Below are positions 24,742-32,710 of a DNA stretch of 34,057 nt, in pieces. This DNA comes from an uncultured Atopobium sp. (GTDB lineage: Bacteria > Actinomycetota > Coriobacteriia > Coriobacteriales > Atopobiaceae): the NCBI GenBank assembly GCA_946999785.1, contig CAMQEO010000005.1, forward strand, positions 1 to 34,057. The letters are read 5' to 3'. Under the pieces are notes generated by a model that saw only the letters and a program-made list of their open reading frames with translations, had not been told where the DNA came from and did no database searches. A program made the translations under genes and the position numbers. Within the stretch, counting starts at the first letter, position 1, and the number at the start of each line of letters is the position of its first letter.

Positions 24742-26208
24742 ATGAGCAAGTCTTCTAACTGCGTATATTCTAACAATCAGAAATCAGCGTGTACAACTTC
24801 GTCACCTGACGCTTCAGATTCTGCGGTATCGGTTGCACAAAGTGTACAAAATACACAAAGCGTTGCTAAAACACAGGTTCATCATCTTTCTCACCACCAT
24901 CACATGCGTATTCGTTGGCATGAATTTTTTACAAGTAGCGATGACACCTGTATCCAAGACGCGCGTTTTCCCGAGCGTGCTGTGTTGGTTGGTCACATTG
25001 GCATGATGCTTCTTTCGTGCGGAACAGGAGCCTGGCGCGTGCGTGACGCCATGAATACCATTGCGCGCAATCTTAATATGACCTGTAGTGCCGATATAGG
25101 TTTAGTCTCGCTTGATTATACCTGCATAGATTGCGAAGGAAGAAGCTATACACAAGCATTGAGTCTTCCTTCTACAGGAGTCAATACCTCAAAGCTTAAT
25201 CGTATGGAAGCGTTTGTGCGCGCCTTTGATAAAGACCATGGACAATGGAGCGTAGGCCAGGTACACCAAGCGCTTGATTCCATTGAGGCCATGAAAGTAA
25301 GATACAAGCCCTATCAGGTTGCGCTTGCTTCGGGTCTTGCGTGCGCAGGCTTTATCTTTTTGTTAGGCGGAGGCATATACGAGGTATTATGCTGCTTTTT
25401 TGGTGCGGCGGCAGGAAACTATGTACGCCGAAAAATGCTCGATCGAAAAATTACGCTTGTGGCCGATATTGCCGTTGCTGTCTCGGTTGCTTGCGCGGTG
25501 TATTTACTTTCGTACACAGTATTGTTTGAATGTCTGCGCGCTAATCCTCGACATTTGGACGGATATATTGGTGCGCTTTTGTTTGTTATTCCAGGCTTTC
25601 CGTTTATTACTTCAGGGCTCGACTTATCAAAACTTGACATGCGAAGCGGCATTGAACGCGCAGTATATGCACTTATGATTATTGCCGTTGCGGTGTCGGT
25701 TGGCTGGAGCGCTGCTTTGTGTTTGGATCTGCGTCCACAAGACTTTCTTCCTCTTTTAGGTTTAACGCCGCTTACCTTAACACTGCTAAGACTTTTGGCT
25801 AGTTGGTGTGGCGTATTTGGCTTTTCGATTATGTTTAATACCGAGCCAAAAATGGCTGCTTTAGCAGGAGTTCTTGGAGCAATTGCCAATACGTTGCGTT
25901 TGAGCTTAGTTAGTTGGACGCCTCTTGCACCGTGTATTGCTGCATTTTTTGGCACGCTTACGGCAGGTTTGTTAGCAAGTGTCGTGCGCAAAAAAATTGG
26001 ATACCCTCGCATTGCACTTACGGTTCCCTCTATTGTTATTATGGTTCCAGGATTATATATGTATCGTGCTATGTATAATTTTGGCGCGTTTTCGCTGGAT
26101 AAGGGATCTTTGTGGCTGCTTAGAGCGGTATTAATTGTATTTTGCTTGCCGCTTGGCCTTATTGTGGCGCGTATCCTTACCGATCCAAAATGGCGTCACG
26201 CCGGATAG
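24742..26208 (+). CDS. thrE: Fused threonine/serine exporter (ThrE family)
   Basis: This 488-residue membrane protein joins the two ThrE halves. A cytoplasmic-side N-terminal domain (about 80-180) with SCGTGAWRVRDAMNTIARNLNM leads into five helices with FVIPGFPFITSGLDL. A second set of about five helices (DUF3815-like) ends in VPSIVIMVPGLYMYRAM. Actinobacterial ThrE exports threonine and serine using the proton gradient. The first 60 residues are polar, Ser/Thr-rich and contain a histidine cluster (HHLSHHHH), which is not part of the domain and may be disordered. AAGGAG lies 11 nt before the ATG, a longish spacing. It stands alone; no biosynthetic gene is adjacent. Confidence 0.87.
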   Translation: MSKSSNCVYSNNQKSACTTSSPDASDSAVSVAQSVQNTQSVAKTQVHHLSHHHHMRIRWHEFFTSSDDTCIQDARFPERAVLVGHIGMMLLSCGTGAWRVRDAMNTIARNLNMTCSADIGLVSLDYTCIDCEGRSYTQALSLPSTGVNTSKLNRMEAFVRAFDKDHGQWSVGQVHQALDSIEAMKVRYKPYQVALASGLACAGFIFLLGGGIYEVLCCFFGAAAGNYVRRKMLDRKITLVADIAVAVSVACAVYLLSYTVLFECLRANPRHLDGYIGALLFVIPGFPFITSGLDLSKLDMRSGIERAVYALMIIAVAVSVGWSAALCLDLRPQDFLPLLGLTPLTLTLLRLLASWCGVFGFSIMFNTEPKMAALAGVLGAIANTLRLSLVSWTPLAPCIAAFFGTLTAGLLASVVRKKIGYPRIALTVPSIVIMVPGLYMYRAMYNFGAFSLDKGSLWLLRAVLIVFCLPLGLIVARILTDPKWRHAG

Positions 26209-26327
26209 GTCTATGTGGTTGTAGGATACGTTTGAGCGCGCGAGTTGATGTTATAGCTGCATAACAGGCGTATCGCGTGCGTCTTGTGCGTTTTGTTGCG
26301 CTTGCATGAGTTTGAAAGAATTATGCA

Positions 26328-26333
26328 TTGACA
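26328..26333 (+). promoter_or_regulatory. -35 element upstream of the HAD phosphatase gene
   Basis: A perfect TTGACA is followed 16-17 bp later by only a weak -10 (TAACGT at 26350). Transcription from here would begin near 26360, after the longest possible start codon, supporting the internal GTG start. Confidence 0.35.
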
Positions 26334-26406
26334 GGGTAGTATGTACTCGTAACGTTTGTATGAGCCATGCTCCAAAACAGATACATATTTACAGAAAGTA
26401 GTTAGA

Positions 26407-27132
26407 GTGATTAAAGTCGATAATACACATAATGGCAGGTCTGTATCGCAGTCTCAAACGTCTGATGATTTAGCTTCTGCGCTACGTGCTTTTGACGCAG
26501 TTATTTTTGATTTTGACGGCACGCTTGCCGATACCTCAGAACAAATTATTTCGGTTGCGCGTCAAGTGCTCAGCCGCTTTGGGCTTAGTCGCGAGCGCTT
26601 TGTTGATATTCCCCAACTTATAGGTCCACCGTTTCCTCAGGCATTTGAGCTGGTATTTGGGTATTCGCCCGAACAGGCACAAGAAATTACCAAACAGTAT
26701 CGAGCTATTTATTCAAAACTTGGACGTGACGCATGGCCTTTATTTGAAGGCATTGATCCAATGCTGCACGAGCTAAAAAACGCAGGGAAAAAATTGGGTG
26801 TGGCAAGCTCTAAGCGCGATCATCTTTTACACCTTGCACTAGAAGAAAACGGCGTTGAGCAGGTATTTGATGTTATTTTAGGCAAGCAGGATGATTTGTG
26901 CGCGCCAAAATCACAAACGTTGCAACGCGTTATCAACAAGCTTGGTGTGGACGCTTCGCGCTGTGTTATGGTAGGAGATCGACTCTACGATGTTGAGGCT
27001 GCGCGCGCTTGTGGTATTGCTTCTATTGGTGTTTATTACGGTAAAACTGCACCTTGTGGTGAGCTTGAACAAGCAGGTGCAACCTTTATCGTGCACAGTG
27101 TTGAAGAACTTAAGCATGCACTTTTAAGCTAG
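26407..27132 (+). CDS. HAD-superfamily phosphatase (phosphoglycolate phosphatase/PpaX-like)
   Basis: This 241-residue hydrolase (from this start) has all four HAD motifs: DFDGTLAD with nucleophile Asp35 and acid Asp37, Ser in VASSKRD, Lys in APKSQT, and VMVGDRLYD with Asp191 and Asp195. The cap domain between motifs I and II is helical (C1 type), as in Gph/PpaX and beta-phosphoglucomutases. The lone motif II VASSK and the 'G.PF.Q.F' cap loop fit Gph/PpaX-like enzymes, but the substrate cannot be read from sequence. The start is uncertain: a frame open to TTG at 26356 exists; GTG at 26407 was chosen from the position of the likely promoter. The first 30 residues are poorly conserved linker. 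Confidence 0.82.
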   Translation: MIKVDNTHNGRSVSQSQTSDDLASALRAFDAVIFDFDGTLADTSEQIISVARQVLSRFGLSRERFVDIPQLIGPPFPQAFELVFGYSPEQAQEITKQYRAIYSKLGRDAWPLFEGIDPMLHELKNAGKKLGVASSKRDHLLHLALEENGVEQVFDVILGKQDDLCAPKSQTLQRVINKLGVDASRCVMVGDRLYDVEAARACGIASIGVYYGKTAPCGELEQAGATFIVHSVEELKHALLS

Positions 27133-27182
27133 CGTTATACGCATTTGCATGGGAAAACTGTTTACGCACAAAATTGCATAAG

Positions 27183-27238
27183 ACTCATAAGGTATGTGTA
27201 AGGGGAATCACCCACATCGTGTGATTCCCCTTATGAGT
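27183..27238. terminator. Hairpin cluster between the convergent HAD and metG genes
   Basis: AAGGGGAATCAC (27200-27211) pairs with GTGATTCCCCTT (27221-27232) over 12 bp. An alternative pairing, ACTCATAAGG (27183-27192) with CCTTATGAGT (27229-27238), overlaps its right arm. No T-run follows on either strand, so termination would be weak or factor-dependent. GTGTGATTCC is repeated directly at 27219 and 27237. Confidence 0.6.
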
Positions 27239-27337
27239 GTGATTCCTCTATCTAACTCAAAAATCTTTTTTCCTGCAACGTAAGACGCACCAACGGTGAA
27301 GTTGTCGCTATCACCAACTTCCGCGCGCTCTTACACG

Positions 27338-29440
27338 CTATTTTGTTTTCTTAAAGAAATCAAAATGCGCTGGTATTTCAACCAATTTATGAGCTGCTTC
27401 ATCGTGAGTATATGTTTTTGCAAGCTCATAAGGCCCCATAAACGCATTCTCCCACGAAAAAAATACGCTACGATCAAAGCTCATATGGTCGCAAATAGTT
27501 TCGCAGCCCTCAAAAACAGCAGGGTGCATCATAAGGGAGATAGCGCGAAGTGCATAAAATGCATCGGCAAGTGCTTGCTGATATGCCTTGTCGTCATTTT
27601 GGTCATAAGCGTCTTTTGCAGCTTGTCCCCAAATCTTATTGGCACTGCGACACAGCGTTTCGGCATGACCGAGTGCGGTATGCGCATCGGCAACTGCGGT
27701 TGCTTGTTCAAAATCAAGCAGAGCTTTTTGGCACGTCAGCTTTGTGGCCTGACTTGCGTCAACATGCGGCAAGCAACCGTCGCAAGCCTTTTGTGCACCA
27801 TAGAAACAGCTTCGTGCCAGTCTGTTAAAGATGTTAGTAAGAAATGCACTTTCTTTAAGAGCTGGGTCAACAACACGTGGATCGTCTTTTACCATAACGT
27901 CTACACCCGTTTTTTTATCGGTGTAACTTATGGAAGTGTCAAACGCTTTAGGCGAAAAACTTACTGCTTTTTGATCAAGTGCAAGCGACAACCAGTGTGC
28001 TCTTAGTTGTTCGGCGCTATAGTTTTGTAGCAATTCTTCTGCCATGGGAGGCTTGATAGCGCTTGAGCTTGATGCTTTTTTGTTCATAAACAAAATATGA
28101 TAGTTAGCAATAGGGGTATCGGGGAATAAATCTGCGTCAAGTGCCTTCCAAAGTGCTGGTTGTGCTACACAATAAAAGAAGATATTATCCTGACCCATAA
28201 ATTGATATACCTGTGCATCTTTGGCACACCAGAAGTCACGCCAGTCATGAGAAGAAAAACGCTGTGCATTATGGCGCTCATCCAACATAAGTGCTGTTTT
28301 AGTAAACGAGATAGGAGCCCATAGACTTTCGGGCCAACACCACACAGTTAAATCTTGCGCCTGAGGTAGTGCAGAGGCTTTGACGCCCCAAGGAATGTTT
28401 CCCGTAATACGAAACGGCAAGAGTGTTTTGCCTGTTCTAAACCTAATTTTGGCGGCTTCAAGTTGCGTGCGTGCAGTGTCTCTGTCTTGCCAGTTACCAA
28501 ATTCAATTGAGAATGATTGCTGATTTTCTCGAGCTTCTACAAGCGTATAGGGTGGTAAAGTGTCCGAAATCCTGTCAAATGCGTCTTTAAACTTATTTTG
28601 AATATAAATGACGGGAGTAGCGAGGGACTCGCGCATCGTATTGCATACAACGCTTCGGACGTGACAATCATGATCCCATGCATCTACCAGTTCTGTAAGA
28701 TAACCCTTAAAAGCAGGCAAATCAAAATACCAGTTGTCAACAGGTTTAAGAATGGGTTGTGTACCGCTTAATTGCGACACAGGCGCAATAAGTTCTTCAG
28801 GATCAAATTGATGTCCTAAATCGCATTCGTCTGCATAGGCTTTTTCGGATTTGCAGCCACGAACAGGACAGCGTCCAATGACTTGGCGACCGTTAAGAAA
28901 TTGTTGAACTTTTTCGTCAAAGAATTGTCGTGTAGAACGCTTAGTAAGATAGCCGTTTTGATACAGGCGTTGCAAAATAAAGTCGGTAATTTCTTGATGA
29001 ACGCTTGCAGCGGGCTCTAACCCCGAACCTAAATAAAGGTCAAGCGAAATACCATATGCGTCGAGCGCGCACTTTTGATCCTCGTGATTTTTTGTAACGT
29101 AATCATGTATGCTGCCTTCGTAACCACTATCTTTAAGCTTACGATGGCCTTCCATAATAGGCGAGCCAAAACAGTCTGTTCCCGAAACAAAAACAACATT
29201 TTCTTTGCCAATGCGGTCACGCAAAAAGCGTGCAAAGAAATCTGCCGGTACAAAAACACCGCCTATGTGTCCAAAATGTAGATTTTTGTTACCGTAGGGC
29301 ATACCGCAGGTAACAACAGCGCGCTTGGGAAAGTGCGGACGCACTGAGTTGTGAAGTGTAAGGAGGTCTTGGTTTTGCGCTTGTTGAGAGGCATTTGAAG
29401 AGGGGTTCGTAGTAGAAATCGTTGAATTTTTGACAGTCAT
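27338..29440 (-). CDS. metG: Methionyl-tRNA synthetase-like class I enzyme with degenerate KMSKS
   Basis: This 700-residue cytosolic enzyme should charge tRNA-Met. It has TCGMPYGNKNLHFGHIGG with the HIGH-type signature HFGH (55-58), a connective domain with a cysteine cluster (CPVRGCKSEKAYADECDLGHQF), the WFD-region PVDNWYFDLPAF and the anticodon-binding helical domain. The lysine loop, normally KMSKS, reads MNKKASSSS (452-460), so the second lysine is missing. The middle part (about 265-390) is longer than in standard MetRS. It is divergent from queA by 142 bp. AAGGAA precedes the ATG. Whether it is the only MetRS of the genome or an extra paralogue cannot be seen from this window. Confidence 0.8.
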   Translation of the reverse strand: MTVKNSTISTTNPSSNASQQAQNQDLLTLHNSVRPHFPKRAVVTCGMPYGNKNLHFGHIGGVFVPADFFARFLRDRIGKENVVFVSGTDCFGSPIMEGHRKLKDSGYEGSIHDYVTKNHEDQKCALDAYGISLDLYLGSGLEPAASVHQEITDFILQRLYQNGYLTKRSTRQFFDEKVQQFLNGRQVIGRCPVRGCKSEKAYADECDLGHQFDPEELIAPVSQLSGTQPILKPVDNWYFDLPAFKGYLTELVDAWDHDCHVRSVVCNTMRESLATPVIYIQNKFKDAFDRISDTLPPYTLVEARENQQSFSIEFGNWQDRDTARTQLEAAKIRFRTGKTLLPFRITGNIPWGVKASALPQAQDLTVWCWPESLWAPISFTKTALMLDERHNAQRFSSHDWRDFWCAKDAQVYQFMGQDNIFFYCVAQPALWKALDADLFPDTPIANYHILFMNKKASSSSAIKPPMAEELLQNYSAEQLRAHWLSLALDQKAVSFSPKAFDTSISYTDKKTGVDVMVKDDPRVVDPALKESAFLTNIFNRLARSCFYGAQKACDGCLPHVDASQATKLTCQKALLDFEQATAVADAHTALGHAETLCRSANKIWGQAAKDAYDQNDDKAYQQALADAFYALRAISLMMHPAVFEGCETICDHMSFDRSVFFSWENAFMGPYELAKTYTHDEAAHKLVEIPAHFDFFKKTK

Positions 29441-29485
29441 AAATGTTCCTTACATGTTGTTGGTAACTTACGCCAAGCCACAACT

Positions 29486-29528
29486 ATTGTGACATAATCA
29501 TTGTGACATAGTTATTTTGAATAGCTAT
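29486..29528. promoter_or_regulatory. Direct and inverted repeats in the metG/queA divergent promoter region
   Basis: ATTGTGACATA occurs at 29486-29496 and again at 29500-29510 (period 14). It is followed by an inverted repeat, ATAGTTATT (29508-29516) / AATAGCTAT (29520-29528), with one mismatch. The arrangement suggests protein binding sites controlling one or both divergent genes. Confidence 0.4.
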
Positions 29529-29582
29529 CATATATCTGATTTATACATGACCTTTGTATTATTCTACAACTGATATGGAGAA

Positions 29583-30752
29583 ATGATTGTGCGTACTGAT
29601 GATTTTGATTATGTCTTGCCGCAAGAACGTATAGCCCAGCATCCAATTGAGCCGCGTGACGCATGTAAGCTGTTAGTGCTTCATCGCGCTACAGGCGAAA
29701 TAGAGCATCGTCACTTTAGAGATATTGCAGATTATATGCAAGAAGGCGATCTGATCGTTGCCAATAAAACAAGGGTTTTACCTGCACGTTTAGTAGGTCT
29801 TAAGCACGGTGGCTCTGCTGTATGCGAAACGCTTTTGCTTAAACGTCGTGAAGATCTTGACCCTATGGGTTCGGTTTGGGAGTGTTTGGTTAATCCTGGT
29901 AAACGCTTAAAACTTGGTGCGTGCATTGATTATCGCGCAGGCGGCCTTCATGCACCTGCTACCGCAGACATTGTGTTGCGTGCAGAAATTATGGATTATC
30001 TTGAAAATAATCGTGGCGGAAGACTGGTAAAGTTTACGCCAGCACAAGGATTGAGTTTAGACGAGGCAATACATCAGGCAGGCCATGTTCCCCTGCCGCC
30101 ATATATTACCAATTACGAAGGCGACCCCGAAAAATATCAGACGGTATATTCTATGAAGGAAGAGCATTCTGCCGCTTCACCAACTGCAGGTTTGCATTTT
30201 ACACCGGAGCTTATTGAACGCATTAAGCAAAAAGGCGTGCAATGGAAAACGGTTGAGCTTGAGGTTGGTATTGATACCTTTAGATTGGTCGAAGAAGATG
30301 ACCCAACCCAACATGTTATGCATACCGAGCGTTATCATGTGCCGCAAGATGTTGTCGATGCCGTACACGCCACAAAAGCTGCAGGTCATAAGGTTATCGC
30401 TATTGGAACAACATCGGTTCGCTCGCTTGAGAGTGCATTTGATTGCAATGCCGTATGCTCTGACCCTGCGCTTTGTGCCCTCAATTTTGAGCACGCACAA
30501 GATTCTTGTTTGCTTACTCATCGCGGTGATATCGTTAAACGAGAAAATGCAACAACTGATTTGTATATTATGCCTGGATATACTTGGCATGTTGTTGATT
30601 GCATGGTAACTAATTTTCATGTACCACGTTCAACGCTTATGATGATGGTGTCGTCATTTGCATCACGTGAGCTTATTATGAAAGCTTATCAAGAAGCAAT
30701 CGAGCATGAATATAGGTTCTTGTCATTTGGCGATGCTATGATTATGTTATAA
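29583..30752 (+). CDS. queA: S-adenosylmethionine:tRNA ribosyltransferase-isomerase
   Basis: This 389-residue enzyme transfers and rearranges the ribose of SAM onto preQ1 in tRNA, making epoxyqueuosine. The N-terminus reads FDYVLPQERIAQHPIEPRDACKLLVLHR, then GDLIVANKTRVLPARLVG. The central TAGLHFTPELIE and TVELEVGIDTFR, and the C-terminal VTNFHVPRSTLMMMVSSFA, are family signatures. Length is slightly above the usual 340-360. The ribosome site is ATGGAG. It works after Tgt, which is encoded 2 kb away in the same direction, but the two are separated by other units. Three 15-bp tandem repeats overlap its stop codon. Confidence 0.96.
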   Translation: MIVRTDDFDYVLPQERIAQHPIEPRDACKLLVLHRATGEIEHRHFRDIADYMQEGDLIVANKTRVLPARLVGLKHGGSAVCETLLLKRREDLDPMGSVWECLVNPGKRLKLGACIDYRAGGLHAPATADIVLRAEIMDYLENNRGGRLVKFTPAQGLSLDEAIHQAGHVPLPPYITNYEGDPEKYQTVYSMKEEHSAASPTAGLHFTPELIERIKQKGVQWKTVELEVGIDTFRLVEEDDPTQHVMHTERYHVPQDVVDAVHATKAAGHKVIAIGTTSVRSLESAFDCNAVCSDPALCALNFEHAQDSCLLTHRGDIVKRENATTDLYIMPGYTWHVVDCMVTNFHVPRSTLMMMVSSFASRELIMKAYQEAIEHEYRFLSFGDAMIML

Positions 30753-30790
30753 CGTACGCTGTTATGACGCGCGATGTTATAACGCGCGGA
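30746..30790. repeat. 15-bp tandem repeat, three copies, spanning the queA stop
   Basis: GTTATAACGTACGCT, GTTATGACGCGCGAT and GTTATAACGCGCGGA follow each other without gaps. The queA TAA lies inside the first copy. Copies 2 and 3 also let CGCGCG (30768-30773) pair with CGCGCG (30783-30788). Confidence 0.8.
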
Positions 30791-30803
30791 CGCGTAAGAA
30801 GTA

Positions 30804-32021
30804 CTATCTTTTTACCAGTACATACAAGGCTATGCCCATAAGAACTATAATCACAAGTACAAGCGTTACAAAGATAATTCGTTGTAAGCGCGTACGTTTG
30901 CGCAAATCTCGCGCATGTTGCCCCAAACGCTCGCTTGTTTGTTGGTATTCGCTCAACAGGTTTGTTTCCTGCTGTATCTTGGTGTAAAGCGTACGCGTCA
31001 TCTCGGGTGTAGCATGAATGGAATGAGCTTCATCGAGCGCCGCTTGAATATCTGCCAGTCGATCATGTGTTTCTTTAAGCGACTGTTGTTTTTGTTTGAG
31101 GTCTTTTTTAACGGCGTTAAGCACGTCTTTAAGCTGTGTTTCTTCGCTTTTCTTGTCTTTATATAAGGCCTCATATTCCTCACGATGCTCGCGCGCTTCG
31201 GCCTGCGCATTCATGTAATGGGTATTAGCTCGCTCACATGCTTGTTTTTGTAGATTATAGCGATCTTGAGCTGCATTAACGCTTTGCTGCTCTTCGTTGC
31301 TTATACGGTCAACATCTTTAATGGCCGTATCAAGATGCGCGCGCTCGGTAATAACTTCACCTTGCATTTTAGAAATTGCAGCAGCTGTAGAATTAGGATC
31401 TTGCTGTAGATGAGAAAGACCTGTCTCAACACGCGTTAGCCGCTCACGGGCACTATCAACATTGTGATGTGCATTACTAATCTGCTGATCGCGGCGTTTC
31501 ACCGTAGCAGCCAATGCCTGATCAGCAGCCTTTACGTTGCGTTTTGCATCAGCTAGCACGCGCGCACTGTCGTCGTTTCTGCCTTTACTTGAGTCCATAA
31601 GTTCTTTGTAGGGGCGTAGCTCTTCTTCATGTTTTGCAATTAAGGCATTCAGTGAAGTTTCCTGTTGCTTAACTTTTGCATTTATTTGTTCAATTTCTTT
31701 TGTCAAAAGCGAGGCTGCAGTTTTTTCTCGCTCCTGCTTGTTAAGGTAGTCTGTCACCAAGTTGTCATAATTATCTTCGATAGCACGGCGGTGGTCAAAA
31801 CGTGTTTGATCGGCAGTTATTTGTGTTTTTATTTCGTTTACTTTCGATTGAATTTCCTGTTGTTTTCGTGTTGCTTGAACTACGCTTACGGTTGCTTGCG
31901 CTCCCGAAACAAACAGTGCTACAAAGCGTGTTACACCGCCTTTGACCGCCTGTATAGCGTATTTAACTGTGTTCATGCTTACTGTTTGTGTATCTTTAGA
32001 GTTATTGAGTTTTGGTTGCAT
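30804..32021 (-). CDS. Tail-anchored coiled-coil protein of unknown function
   Basis: I do not recognise the family. The 405-residue product (from this start) has a basic N-terminal part with a weakly hydrophobic segment (VKGGVTRFVALFVSGAQATVSVV). Nearly 300 residues of highly charged, Gln/Lys/Glu/Ala-rich heptad-like sequence (about 55-375) follow, then a single C-terminal membrane helix (IIFVTLVLVIIVLMGIALYVLV) and LVKR. It should therefore be a long rod anchored in the membrane by its tail. The start at 32021 has AGAGG 7 nt upstream; an in-frame ATG ten codons earlier lacks one. It converges with queA and diverges from ptsH. A cell-shape, division or secretion scaffold is conceivable but not supported by any motif. 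Confidence 0.7.
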   Translation of the reverse strand: MQPKLNNSKDTQTVSMNTVKYAIQAVKGGVTRFVALFVSGAQATVSVVQATRKQQEIQSKVNEIKTQITADQTRFDHRRAIEDNYDNLVTDYLNKQEREKTAASLLTKEIEQINAKVKQQETSLNALIAKHEEELRPYKELMDSSKGRNDDSARVLADAKRNVKAADQALAATVKRRDQQISNAHHNVDSARERLTRVETGLSHLQQDPNSTAAAISKMQGEVITERAHLDTAIKDVDRISNEEQQSVNAAQDRYNLQKQACERANTHYMNAQAEAREHREEYEALYKDKKSEETQLKDVLNAVKKDLKQKQQSLKETHDRLADIQAALDEAHSIHATPEMTRTLYTKIQQETNLLSEYQQTSERLGQHARDLRKRTRLQRIIFVTLVLVIIVLMGIALYVLVKR

Positions 32022-32173
32022 GTGAGGTCCTCTCTTTTGGCCTACATACATAAAGGTACATCAAAATCACTAAATTTTCTCTACATACACAAAAGATGTT
32101 TGGTAGTATGATTTTTACTTGAAATGGTTATGAGAGATTGTGTATCTACTCTACGAGAAAAAAGGAGTGCATT

Positions 32174-32455
32174 ATGCTTTCCAAGCAAGTTACTATTGCA
32201 AGCGCAACCGGTCTTCACGCGCGTCCTGCTTCACAATTCGTTCAGGTTGCAAAAGGTTTTGAATGCGATGTTCGCATTGCTAACATTGACAAAGGTACAG
32301 CTCCTGTAAACGCTAAATCTATTATGATGATTCTTGCTGCAGGTTTGGGCACTGGTACTAAGGTAGAAATCACTTGTGATGGTGCAGACGAGCAAGATGC
32401 TCTCAAAGCTCTTCTTGAGATTAAAGATGGTAGTGAAGCACTTTTTAGCGAGTAA
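32174..32455 (+). CDS. ptsH: Phosphocarrier protein HPr of the PTS
   Basis: This 93-residue cytosolic protein passes phosphate from Enzyme I to sugar-specific EIIA proteins. The active-site His15 is in TGLHARPAS. Ser49 in NAKSIMMILAAGL corresponds to the HPr-kinase site Ser46 of Firmicutes; the usual glycine after KSIM is Met here. AAAGGAG at 6-nt spacing sets the start. It is monocistronic, with a strong terminator; ptsI is not in the window. It diverges from the coiled-coil gene by about 150 bp. Confidence 0.96.
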   Translation: MLSKQVTIASATGLHARPASQFVQVAKGFECDVRIANIDKGTAPVNAKSIMMILAAGLGTGTKVEITCDGADEQDALKALLEIKDGSEALFSE

Positions 32456-32569
32456 TTATTCGTTTGTTCATGCCTTTATTAAGGCAGATGTTTTGTGTGA
32501 CGCGTAGGCGTTGTAATGGCGGTTACGTGAAGTGCATATACAGAGCAGAAATTTTATTTCACAAAATTT

Positions 32570-32605
32570 AATTGAGGTATCCTTTGTGTGGTACCTCAAT
32601 TTTTG
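32570..32605 (+). terminator. Rho-independent terminator of ptsH
   Basis: AATTGAGGTA (32570-32579) and TACCTCAATT (32592-32601) form a perfect 10-bp stem around a 12-nt loop, followed by five T residues. Confidence 0.88.
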
Positions 32606-32710
32606 TTTTGTTTAAATTGTTACCTTTTCCTTCTTAAGTTTATATACAATATTTTGTGTAAATATTGGAGTACCCGTTTTCTAACATCTTTGTCACTGCA
32701 AGGAGCTTGT

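Noticed and set aside
27296..28006. 236-codon frame on the plus strand
   Set aside because: It lies fully antisense to metG, has no ribosome site and no recognisable domain.
32588..32710. N-terminal extension of Tgt
   Set aside because: These codons run through the ptsH terminator and lack a ribosome site; the family N-terminus fits the ATG at 32711.
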